A stretch of 64,000 nt of DNA from Tahibacter soli (GTDB lineage Bacteria; Pseudomonadota; Gammaproteobacteria; Xanthomonadales; Rhodanobacteraceae), in the NCBI RefSeq assembly GCF_025717065.2, contig NZ_JAOVZO020000023.1, positions 496,001-560,000 of the forward strand. Direction: 5' to 3'. Below are positions 51,951 through 60,299 of the stretch, in pieces (positions within the stretch are counted from its first letter, which is position 1; each line of letters starts with the position of its first letter). The translations under genes were made by a program, and so were the position numbers. Under the pieces are notes generated by a model, which saw nothing but the letters and a program-made list of their open reading frames with translations, had not been told where the DNA came from and made no database searches.

Positions 51951-52508
51951 ATGTCGACCGAACCTCTCGTTTCACCGGATGCAGGAAGCACCATCGGCAC
52001 GGCGGCCGGCGACGACCTGTTTCACGCGGCGTACGAGCGCCTGAAGACGATCGCGAGCCGGCAGATCGCGCGCGATCGCGGCGTGACGCTCAACACCACC
52101 GAACTCGTGCACGAGCTGTACGAACGCATGACGCGACAGGAGATGCTCGCGCTCGGCGGGCCGCGCAACTTCTTTGCCTATGCGGCCAATGCGATGCGCA
52201 ACATCCTGATCGACCGGGCGCGCCACCGGCTCGCGCAGAAGTCGGGCGGCGACTGGATCCGCGTGACGATATCCGATCACCACGAATCGGCGGCCGACGC
52301 GCTCGCGCTCGACGTCATCGCGCTGAACGACGCGCTGGGACGGCTCGAAGCGGAAGACCGTCGTGCGGCGAAAGTCGTCGAACTGCGGTATTTCGCGGGG
52401 CTGCCGGTCGAGGAGATCGCCGACATCATCGGCGTCAACCGCCGCACGATCACGCGCGACTGGGATTTCGCCCGCGCGTTTCTGCACGCGGAGCTCAAGA
52501 AGGCCTAG
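51951..52508 (+). CDS. ECF sigma factor linked to a Ser/Thr kinase (ECF2)
   Basis: 185-residue paralogue of the sigma factor at 32470. The ATG at 51951 was chosen because it gives the same length and N-terminus as that paralogue. A GTG at 51819 with a perfect AAGGAG site would add 44 residues including CDPC and may be the true start. Region 2: LFHAAYERLKTIAS ... FFAYAANAMRNILIDRAR. Region 4: EAEDRRAAKVVELRYFAG and the helix-turn-helix VEEIADIIGVNRRTITRDW. The acidic motif of region 2.2 is replaced by NTTELVHE (Thr49-Thr50), the same substitution as in ECF1, so kinase phosphorylation is the likely activating step. The gene precedes its kinase by 39 bp, the reverse of the order at 29588-33000. 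It lies 206 bp after RHS3. Targets are unknown; the RHS genes and surface giants are candidates. Confidence 0.87.
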   Translation: MSTEPLVSPDAGSTIGTAAGDDLFHAAYERLKTIASRQIARDRGVTLNTTELVHELYERMTRQEMLALGGPRNFFAYAANAMRNILIDRARHRLAQKSGGDWIRVTISDHHESAADALALDVIALNDALGRLEAEDRRAAKVVELRYFAGLPVEEIADIIGVNRRTITRDWDFARAFLHAELKKA

Positions 52509-52547
52509 CCGGGCGGCGCGGGCCGCTATGCCAAGGCGCATCCCATC

Positions 52548-55310
52548 ATGCGCATCGTCCATTTATCCCTTCGTGACTATTTCGAGGCCGCGCTGGCGTT
52601 GCCTGCCGCCGACCGCGCCGCGTTCCTGCGCGAGCGGTGCGACGATCCGTCGACGCGGCGCCGCGTCGAGGCCATGCTCGCCGCGCACGACGGCGAGGGC
52701 CTTCTCAATCTGCCGGTCGAAGCGCTCGCCGACCGGTTGGCCGCGGCGCCGGCGATGGACCCGGCCGACTGGACCGGCCGCACCGTTGGCGGCGTGCGCC
52801 TGCTCGGCGCGATCGGGCAGGGCGGCTCCGCCGTCGTCTTTCGCGGCGAAAGGCTGCTGCAGGACGTGCCGCAGACCGTCGCGGTCAAACTGCTGCGCCA
52901 CGTGCTGCTGACCGAGTTCGACGTGCGCCGCTTCCGGCGCGAGCGCGCGGCGATGGCGCGCCTGACGCATCCGCACATCGCACGACTCTTCGACGGCGGC
53001 ACGACCGACGCGGGCCTCGCGTATCTCGTGCTCGAATACGTCGACGGCGAGCGCATCACCGACTACGCGACGCGCGAGGGACTCGGGTCGGGCCCGCGCA
53101 TCGCATTGATGATCGACGTGTGCCGCGCGGTGGAAGCCGCGCACCGCGCGCTGATCGTGCACCGCGACCTGAAGCCGTCGAACGTGTTCGTCACGCGCGA
53201 GGGCCACGTCAAACTGCTCGATTTCGGCATCGCGAAGTTTCTCAACGCCGACGAAGACGCGACGGTCACCGGCCACGGCGCGCTGACGCCGGCCTATGCC
53301 GCGCCCGAACAATTCCATGGCGAGGCGGTGACCACCGCGACCGACGTCTACGCGCTCGGCGTTCTGCTCGCCGAGCTTGCGACCGGCCGGCGCCCGGGCG
53401 ACGTCCGCGCAAGCGATGCCGACGACACGCGGCCGCTGCCGCGCCGGCTGCAGGGCGATCTCGCCAACGTCGTGCGCATGGCGACGGCGTCCGATCCGCA
53501 GCGGCGCTACGCGTCGGCCGGTTCGCTTGCCGACGATCTGGAGCGGTTTCTCGAATCGCGTCCGGTGCGCGCGCACCCGCCGTCGCGGCGCTACCGGCTC
53601 GGAAAATTCTACGCGCGCCATCGACCGGCGATCGGCGTCGCGGCAGTGTTTCTCGCGCTGCTGCTCGTCGCGGTCGCCGCGGCGCTGTGGCAGGCCGACG
53701 CCGCGACCGCGCACGCGGCGCGCGCGCGCGCCGAGGCCGCGCAAGCCCGAGCCACGCGCGACTTCATGATCGACGTGTTTCGCCTCGCCGAACCGGCGGG
53801 CGCGCGCGCGGCGCCGCCGAGCGTCGTCGACGTGACCGAGGCGGCGCTGTCGCGCATCGCGGACGACCGGCGCATGGATTCTCGCGCGCGGCTCGAACTC
53901 GAAACCCGGCTCGGCGCGGTGCTGCGCGGACAAGGCCGGCTCGAAGGCAGCCGCGAGGTGCTGCGCGCGGCCGCGGCGCGCGGCGAGGCGGCGTTCGGCG
54001 CCGACGACGCGCTCGTGGCCGACGCGCGCCTCGAGCTGATCGAGGCGTCGATCGCCGCCGGCGACTACGCCGCCGCCGACGCAGAGGTCGAAGCGCTGGG
54101 GCTCCACGCGCGTCTCGATCGCGACCGCACCGTCAGACGCGCGCTGCTCGCCGCGACCGTCGCCGCGCGCCGCGGCGACGCGGCGAAAGCGACGCGGCTG
54201 ATCGGCGATGCCGAGGCGCTGTGCGCCGATTGCGCCGATCCGCTGCGGTTCGAGCTCCTGATCGCCAAGGGCGACGTGTACGGCACGTTCGACCGCAACG
54301 CCGTCGCCGCGGCGTCGTTCGAGGCGGGCGCGGCGCTCGCCGCGACGCTGTACGGGCCGGTGCACACCAAGCGCGCGTCCGCGCTCGACGGCCTTTCGAG
54401 CGCGTACCGGCGCATGGGGCGTGCCGACGACGCGCTGCGCATCGCGCGCGAGGTGCTCGACATCGACGATCGCGTCGGCACGCCGGCGCTGCACTGGCGG
54501 CGTGCCGTGCACCTGCATCGTCTTGCGAACGCGTATCACGATCTCGGCCGCTTCGACGAAGCGCTCGACGCGTTCGAGCGCAGCCTCGCGGTGTCGAAAC
54601 AGGTGAGCGACGACAACGACCAGTCGCTCGCCGTGGACATCCGCAACGTCGGCATCGTGTATTACAAGCTCGGCCGGTTCGATCGCGCGATCGCGCATCT
54701 GAACGACGCGCTCGCGCGCTTCGTCGCGTTCAGCGGCCCGCACCATCGCAGCGTCGCCGACCTGCGTGCGAACATCGCCGACATCCTCGCGACGGGCGGC
54801 GACACGGCGAAGGCGTTGCCGATGGTGGATGCCGCGATCGCGGATCTGCGGCAGGCCGGCGCAGGCGCCGAGCGCCCGCTCGCCGAGGCCTGGCTGCACC
54901 AGGGTTCGATCCGCCTGATTGCCGGCGATCCCGCCGGCGCGCTCGTCAGCATCGAACAGGCGACGGCGCTGCTCGACGCGCCGGCCGCCGAAACGCGCGA
55001 AGCGACGCGCCTGCACGCGCGCGTCCTGCACGGCGTCGCGCTCGCGCGGCTGCGGCGCGCGCAAGCGGCGAGGGCGCAACTGACGCCGGCGCTCGAACGG
55101 CTCGCCGCGCTCGACGCGAACCATCACGGTCAGGCCTACGCGCGCTTTGCGCTCGGCGCGCTCGCGCTCGCCGAAGGGCACTGCGAAGCGGCCCGCGAAA
55201 ACCTCGAGGCCGGCCGCGCGCTGCTGCGGCGCAAGCCGTTCGTCTACGCGCATCTGCGGGCCGCCGAGGCCGACCTCGCGTCGGATCTGCCGCGCCGCTG
55301 CGCGCCGTGA
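52548..55310 (+). CDS. Membrane Ser/Thr protein kinase with TPR-rich C-terminal domain
   Basis: 920-residue paralogue of the kinase at 29588. The ATG at 52548 starts MRIVHLSLRDYFEAAL; only a weak AAGG precedes it. The kinase domain (~80-340) is complete: glycine loop GQGGSAVVF, VAVKLL with Lys near 113, HRDLKPSN at ~204, DFGIAKF at ~224 and APEQF at ~253. A transmembrane segment lies at ~361-383 (AIGVAAVFLALLLVAVAAAL), then an Ala-rich coiled coil and TPR repeats (YRRMGRADDALRIAREVL, YHDLGRFDEALDAFERSL, YYKLGRFDRAIAHLNDAL). Topology puts the kinase in the cytoplasm and the TPRs outside the inner membrane, suited to sensing an envelope signal. The sigma factor just upstream is its probable substrate. 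A hairpin with a T-run follows the gene. Confidence 0.9.
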   Translation: MRIVHLSLRDYFEAALALPAADRAAFLRERCDDPSTRRRVEAMLAAHDGEGLLNLPVEALADRLAAAPAMDPADWTGRTVGGVRLLGAIGQGGSAVVFRGERLLQDVPQTVAVKLLRHVLLTEFDVRRFRRERAAMARLTHPHIARLFDGGTTDAGLAYLVLEYVDGERITDYATREGLGSGPRIALMIDVCRAVEAAHRALIVHRDLKPSNVFVTREGHVKLLDFGIAKFLNADEDATVTGHGALTPAYAAPEQFHGEAVTTATDVYALGVLLAELATGRRPGDVRASDADDTRPLPRRLQGDLANVVRMATASDPQRRYASAGSLADDLERFLESRPVRAHPPSRRYRLGKFYARHRPAIGVAAVFLALLLVAVAAALWQADAATAHAARARAEAAQARATRDFMIDVFRLAEPAGARAAPPSVVDVTEAALSRIADDRRMDSRARLELETRLGAVLRGQGRLEGSREVLRAAAARGEAAFGADDALVADARLELIEASIAAGDYAAADAEVEALGLHARLDRDRTVRRALLAATVAARRGDAAKATRLIGDAEALCADCADPLRFELLIAKGDVYGTFDRNAVAAASFEAGAALAATLYGPVHTKRASALDGLSSAYRRMGRADDALRIAREVLDIDDRVGTPALHWRRAVHLHRLANAYHDLGRFDEALDAFERSLAVSKQVSDDNDQSLAVDIRNVGIVYYKLGRFDRAIAHLNDALARFVAFSGPHHRSVADLRANIADILATGGDTAKALPMVDAAIADLRQAGAGAERPLAEAWLHQGSIRLIAGDPAGALVSIEQATALLDAPAAETREATRLHARVLHGVALARLRRAQAARAQLTPALERLAALDANHHGQAYARFALGALALAEGHCEAARENLEAGRALLRRKPFVYAHLRAAEADLASDLPRRCAP

Positions 55311-55325
55311 TTCGCCGCAACCGGC

Positions 55326-55353
55326 AGCGCCGTTGAAGCAATGACGGCGTTTT
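55326..55353 (+). terminator. Terminator after the sigma/kinase operon
   Basis: AGCGCCGT at 55326-55333 pairs (one G-U) with ACGGCGTT at 55344-55351 around a 10-nt loop; TTTT at 55350-55353 overlaps the right arm. It starts 16 nt after the kinase stop. Confidence 0.6.
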
Positions 55354-55518
55354 CGCGTTCGCCGTGATCGGCCGGCGCGCCCGATTGCGCTAGTCGGAGT
55401 GTCGCGGTCGCGGGGCTGGCGCGATCGATGCGAGTGCGCCGACCGGGCGGCTCGCGTTTCTTCTCCGTGGCACCTTTGATGCATGCACGGTCGCTCTTTC
55501 TCAGGGGGAAAGATTCCG

Positions 55519-58500
55519 ATGAAACGCTTTTTCGCAGCACTGTTGTTGGGGCTGTCGTCCGCTATCGCGGCCGGCGCGACGTGGGCGTCCGAGCACGACT
55601 CGGCCCGGCCGGTTTCGACATCGGCGGGCAACCCGACGGAGGCGCGCATGCGCCTGGCCGGCACGTCGAACGTCGATCTGCGCAATCTGTCCGGGGGAAC
55701 GCCGGTCAGGCGCGATGCCTTCAGAGCCGCCGCTCCGGAGTTCGCGCCGCGCGAGCTGCCCGGCGCGACCGGCGCCGCGTCCGAAAACGCAGCACCGGTC
55801 GTCGGCGCGGCGGCGCCCGCGCCGATCGCGAATTTCGACGGCCTGGACTTCGCGACCTTCGGTGCGACCTATCCGCCGGACGCCAACGGCGACGTCGGTC
55901 CGGTCTATTTCATCCAGGCCATCAATTCGTCGGTCGGCATCTTCCGCAAGTCGGACGGCCTTCGCGTCGCGGCGTTCACGCTCGATACGTTCATGAGCCA
56001 GGGTGCCTTCGGCAATCCGTGCGACACGAACAATCGCGGCGACGCGGTCGTGCTCTACGACACATTCGAGGACCGCTGGGTCATCGCCGACATCGCGCTC
56101 ACGGTCGACGGCTCGGGCAACGTCATCAATCCGCCGGGCGCATTCCAGTGTTTCGCGGTCTCCAAGACCGGCGATCCGGTCTCGGGCGGCTGGAACTACT
56201 ACGCGATTCCGATCGCGGGCGGCGTCAACGACTCTCCGAAACTCGGCATCTGGCCGGACGGCATCTACGTGTCGGGCAATCTGCTCAACCTTCAGGCCCC
56301 GAACGCGTTCGTCGCGCCGCGCGTTTATGCGCTGAACAAGGCGCAGATGTACGCCGGACTGCCGACGGTGCAGATCGTCTCGTTCGATGCGCCGTCGGCG
56401 GACTTCTCGCTGCTGCCGGGCAACGCGCGGCTGCAGACCGGCACGCCGCCGGCCGGCACGCCCAATTACTTCGTGTCCACATGGCAATTTCTGAACGGTC
56501 TGACCGTGTATAAATTCCACGTGGATTGGGATCACATCTCGCTGTCGACCTTCACCGGCCCCGACGTGCCGCTCGCGGCCACGAGCTGGCCGAATGCGAG
56601 CGTCGCCGGCGCGCCGTCGCTCGGCGGGAATTCGCTCGACGTCGTGCAGATCCGCGCGATGCCGCAGGTGCAGTACACGAACCTCGGCGGCGTCGAATCG
56701 CTGTGGGCGACGCACACCGTCCGGCGCGCCAACACGACCGGCTTCGCCGCGCCGCGCTGGTACCAGGTGAACGTCACCGGCGGCACGGTGGCAGCGAACC
56801 TGCCGCAGGCGACGACGTGGGATCCGGACGGCGCGAACGTGATGCACCGTTTCATTCCGAGCCTCGCCGTCAATCGCGCGGGCGACATGGCACTCGGCTA
56901 CACCACGTCGAGCAGCACGACCAAGCCGGCGCTCAAGTACGCCGGGCGGCTCGCCGGCGACCCGGTCAATACGTTCAGCCAGACCGAGCAGCTCTTGATT
57001 CAGGGGGCCGGCACGCAAACCGGCAGTTGCGCGGGCAGCACCTGCGCGCGCTGGGGCGAATACAGCGCGATGACGCTCGATCCGGACGGCTGCACGTTCT
57101 GGATGACCGGCGAGTACTACGCCGCGGACGGACTCAACTACCAGACGCGGATCGGATCGTTCTCGTATCCGTCGTGCACGCCGGTCGGCGCGGGCGGAAC
57201 CGTGTCCGGCGTCGTGACGGCCGCCGTCGGCGGCGCGCCGCTGAACGGCGCGACCGTGTCGCTCGGCAGCCGCACCACGACGACCGACGCGACCGGCACG
57301 TATACGTTCACGGCGATTCCGGCCGGCACGTATCCGAGCATCAGCGCGCGCTTTCCCGGCTGCATCACGGGCACGGCGAACAACATCCCGGTCGGTGATT
57401 CCATTACCACAACGCAGAATTTTGCACTCGGTGCGGCGGCGCAGACAGCGTGCCTGACCGACACGACGCAATCGGACTTCCAGGCTGGCCTGCCGACGAA
57501 CGTCGACCTCGTCACGAGCCCCGCCGACGTCATTCTCGCCGGCGGCCCGAACGTCGATCAGCAGAACGCATCGCTGGGCACGAGCGGCGTCGGCATCACC
57601 ACGACGACCTGGGGCGGGCAGACGTTCACGCCATCGGTCACCGGGCTGATCACGCGGGTCGACGTCAACCTGTTCTGCAGCGGCTGCACCGGCACGATAC
57701 CGAACTTGACCTTGAGCATCCGCGCCGCCAGCAGCGGCCTGCCGACAGGCGCGGATCTGGCGTCCGGAACGATCGCCGGATTCAACAGCGGCGCGAGCGC
57801 GTACTACACCGCGAACCTCGTTACGCCGATCGTGCTCAATGCCGGCACGCAGTACGCGTTCGTCGTGCGTCCGACGGCCAACCCGTCGCCGGGTACTTAT
57901 GCGCTGACACGCAGCGGCACGTCGACCGCGGGCGCCGACGTCTATGTCGGCGGCTCGCGCGTCGCCGGCGCGACGAGCGGCACGGTCTGGTCGATACCGC
58001 TGACCGGCGGCATACAGACCGATACGGGGTTCAAGGTATACATGGATACCGGCTATCGCGCGGCGGGCGACCTGATCTCGTCGGTCAAGGACGCCAACCC
58101 CGAGCCGGGCCACGCGCCGAACTGGCCGACGCTGTCGTGGAACGCGACGGTACCGGCGAATACGAGCCTGCGATTCCAGGTGGCCGCGAGCAACGCGTTC
58201 ACGGGGCCGTTCAACTTCGTCGGGCCGGACGGCACCGCCGCGACGTTCTTCACGACGAGCGGCGCGTCGCTGAGCCAGTTCGACGGCAATCGCTACCTGC
58301 GCTATCGCGCGTACCTCGCGACGACCGACAGCGCCGCATCGCCGACGCTCAACGACGTCACGGTGTGCCACACGAATCCCTGCATCCCGCCGCCGACGCC
58401 GACGGTCACGCCGGGCGGGCCGACGACGTTCTGCGCCGGCGGCAGCGTCTCGCTGACGTCGTCGAGCGCGAGCGGCAACCAGTGGAGTCTCAACGGCAAT

Positions 58501-60072
58501 CCGATCGGCGGCGCGACGCTGCAGTCGTTCGTCGCCACCGCGTCGGGCGACTACACGACGACTACGACGAACGAATTCCAGTGTTCGAGCGCCTCGTCGG
58601 CGATCACGACGGTGACCGTCAACCCGCTGCCGCCCACGCCGACGGTCACGCCCGGCGGCCCGACGACGTTCTACGCCGGCGGCAGCGTCACGCTGACGTC
58701 GTCGAGCCCGAGCGGCAACCAGTGGTACCTCAACGGCAATCCGATCGGCGGCGCGACCGGCCAGCAGTACGTCGCGACGGCGAGCGGCAACTACAGCGTC
58801 GCGGTCGCGAGTTCGGGCTGTTCGAGCGCGTCGTCGCCGGTCGCGGTCACCGCGATGGCGCCGCCGGATCTTTCGATCACCGTGACCAACGGTGTGACCC
58901 AGGTGAACCCGGGCGGCGTCACGACCTATACGGTCACGGCGTCCAACAACGGGCCGAGTCCCGCGCCAGGCTCGACGGTGGCCGATACGTTCCCGGCGGC
59001 GCTGACCTGCACCTGGACCTGCGTCGGCACGGGAGGCGGCACCTGCACGGCCTCAGGCTCGGGGAACATCAACGACACCGTCAATCTGCCGGTTAGCGGC
59101 AGTGTCACTTATACGGCAAGTTGTACGATCGCCGCTTCGGCGTCGGGCACGATCAGCAACACGGCGACGGTGAGCGCGCCGCCCGGCGCGACCGATCCGG
59201 TGCCCGGCAACAACGCGGCGACCGACATGGACAGTCTGATCACCGTGGCCGACGTGTCGATCGCGATGACCGACAACCGCCAGTTCGTGCAGATCGGCAA
59301 CACGCTGAACTACGTGATCGGCGTCGCGAATGCCGGACCGAGCAACGCAACGGTGACGGTGACCGATGCGTTGCCCGCGCAGCTGGGCAGCGGCAGCTGG
59401 ACCTGCGTACCGACCGGCGGGGCCTCGTGCGCCGGCGGCAGCGGCAACACGCTGAGCGATGTCGCCACGCTGCCGGCAGGCAGCCAGGCGTCTTACCTCT
59501 ACTCGGCGACGGTGCTGGGGAGCGGGCCGAACGAAGAGATCGCTAACACGGCAACGGTCGGGTTGCTGGTCGGAACCGATCCGGCGCCAGGCAACAATTC
59601 GGCCACCGATACCGACGCCGTCGTGATCTTCCGCAACGGTTTCGAGGGCTCGTCGTCGCTGCAGGCGAAGGTCGCGGGCGAAGGCGGCGACATCGTGGCG
59701 GCCGCGCTGCGCGTGGATGCGCGGTTGCTCGGTGCGCTGAATATCGCGCCGCGCTTCATTGCCAGCGGTCGGACGGCCGACGGCGGCGTCCTGTTCACGC
59801 TGGAACTGGCGCGCCTGGGCAAAGACGTCGCGCTGCGCACGTCGACCACCGATCGCAGCGGCGCGAACGAACGCTCGACGTGGCGTCCGGTGAATCTCGG
59901 CCGGCACCTGCTGTCGTTCGCGTGGCAGCCGGCGGCCGACGGAAACGGCGCGTTCCTCACGATCAACGGCGACGCGGCGTTCCTCCTCGACACCGGCGTG
60001 CCGGGTTCGCTGGCCGACCTGTGGATCGCGACGGAAAACGACGTGCCGTGGCTGGTGCTGCCGGCGCGCTGA
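55519..60072 (+). CDS. Secreted propeller-like protein with Ig-like, DUF11 and C-terminal jelly-roll domains
   Basis: 1517-residue exported protein. The ATG at 55519 follows AGGGGGAAAG and opens a signal peptide (MKRFFAALLLGLSSAIAAGATWA). Residues ~110-560 form one large domain with short repeated strands and motifs such as DANGDVGPVYFIQAINSS and EYSAMTLDPDGCTFWMTGEY, seen in secreted propeller-type proteins; I cannot name its activity. A carboxypeptidase-regulatory-like domain follows (GTVSGVVTAAVGGAPLNGATVSL-type, ~565-640), then a beta-sandwich (~680-850). Next come two near-identical Ig-like modules (TPTVTPGGPTTF.AGGSV.LTSSS) and two DUF11 domains (TYTVTASNNGPSPAPG). VVIFRNGFEGSSS marks the same motif that ends its neighbours, but here ~140 more residues follow with strands such as HLLSFAWQPAADGNGAFLTI, like a concanavalin-type domain. 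It is probably an adhesin or matrix protein. Confidence 0.85.
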   Translation: MKRFFAALLLGLSSAIAAGATWASEHDSARPVSTSAGNPTEARMRLAGTSNVDLRNLSGGTPVRRDAFRAAAPEFAPRELPGATGAASENAAPVVGAAAPAPIANFDGLDFATFGATYPPDANGDVGPVYFIQAINSSVGIFRKSDGLRVAAFTLDTFMSQGAFGNPCDTNNRGDAVVLYDTFEDRWVIADIALTVDGSGNVINPPGAFQCFAVSKTGDPVSGGWNYYAIPIAGGVNDSPKLGIWPDGIYVSGNLLNLQAPNAFVAPRVYALNKAQMYAGLPTVQIVSFDAPSADFSLLPGNARLQTGTPPAGTPNYFVSTWQFLNGLTVYKFHVDWDHISLSTFTGPDVPLAATSWPNASVAGAPSLGGNSLDVVQIRAMPQVQYTNLGGVESLWATHTVRRANTTGFAAPRWYQVNVTGGTVAANLPQATTWDPDGANVMHRFIPSLAVNRAGDMALGYTTSSSTTKPALKYAGRLAGDPVNTFSQTEQLLIQGAGTQTGSCAGSTCARWGEYSAMTLDPDGCTFWMTGEYYAADGLNYQTRIGSFSYPSCTPVGAGGTVSGVVTAAVGGAPLNGATVSLGSRTTTTDATGTYTFTAIPAGTYPSISARFPGCITGTANNIPVGDSITTTQNFALGAAAQTACLTDTTQSDFQAGLPTNVDLVTSPADVILAGGPNVDQQNASLGTSGVGITTTTWGGQTFTPSVTGLITRVDVNLFCSGCTGTIPNLTLSIRAASSGLPTGADLASGTIAGFNSGASAYYTANLVTPIVLNAGTQYAFVVRPTANPSPGTYALTRSGTSTAGADVYVGGSRVAGATSGTVWSIPLTGGIQTDTGFKVYMDTGYRAAGDLISSVKDANPEPGHAPNWPTLSWNATVPANTSLRFQVAASNAFTGPFNFVGPDGTAATFFTTSGASLSQFDGNRYLRYRAYLATTDSAASPTLNDVTVCHTNPCIPPPTPTVTPGGPTTFCAGGSVSLTSSSASGNQWSLNGNPIGGATLQSFVATASGDYTTTTTNEFQCSSASSAITTVTVNPLPPTPTVTPGGPTTFYAGGSVTLTSSSPSGNQWYLNGNPIGGATGQQYVATASGNYSVAVASSGCSSASSPVAVTAMAPPDLSITVTNGVTQVNPGGVTTYTVTASNNGPSPAPGSTVADTFPAALTCTWTCVGTGGGTCTASGSGNINDTVNLPVSGSVTYTASCTIAASASGTISNTATVSAPPGATDPVPGNNAATDMDSLITVADVSIAMTDNRQFVQIGNTLNYVIGVANAGPSNATVTVTDALPAQLGSGSWTCVPTGGASCAGGSGNTLSDVATLPAGSQASYLYSATVLGSGPNEEIANTATVGLLVGTDPAPGNNSATDTDAVVIFRNGFEGSSSLQAKVAGEGGDIVAAALRVDARLLGALNIAPRFIASGRTADGGVLFTLELARLGKDVALRTSTTDRSGANERSTWRPVNLGRHLLSFAWQPAADGNGAFLTINGDAAFLLDTGVPGSLADLWIATENDVPWLVLPAR

Positions 60073-60090
60073 GCGTCGCTGTGCATTGAA

Positions 60091-60122
60091 CCATCGGGTC
60101 CGGCGCGTGCCGGGCCCGATGG
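60091..60122 (+). terminator. Long hairpin after the DUF11 protein gene
   Basis: CCATCGGGTCCGGC at 60091-60104 pairs with GCCGGGCCCGATGG at 60109-60122 around a GCGT loop, 14 bp with one G-U. It lies 18 nt after the stop. No U-tract follows, but the stem is strong. Confidence 0.6.
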
Positions 60123-60148
60123 ATCGGCGGCGCGCTCCGATAACCAAA

Positions 60149-60215
60149 ATCGATACTTCTATAAATTTCGGGAATCTGGCGGACATCTCCATAAATCGTC
60201 GTACTGGGTATCGAT
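60149..60215 (+). promoter_or_regulatory. AT-rich control region of the fourth RHS gene
   Basis: This AT-rich island in GC-rich DNA ends 84 bp before the ATG at 60300. ATCGATAC at 60149-60156 and GTATCGAT at 60208-60215 are perfect inverted copies. Between them lie CTTCTATAAAT (60156-60166) and CTCCATAAAT (60187-60196), about 31 bp apart or three helical turns. TATAAAT could be a -10 element. An operator for a dimeric regulator is plausible but unproven. Confidence 0.4.
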
Positions 60216-60299
60216 CGCCGTGCCGCGAACGCTTGTCGGCCGGGATCGCGCGACGCGTCGGACGCGCCGCGGCCGAGCCACGACACCAGGAGATCGACA

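Noticed and set aside
52563-55685. 1040-residue minus-strand frame opposite the second kinase
   Set aside because: The kinase frame carries all catalytic motifs and a transmembrane segment; the opposite frame is Arg/Ala-rich noise.
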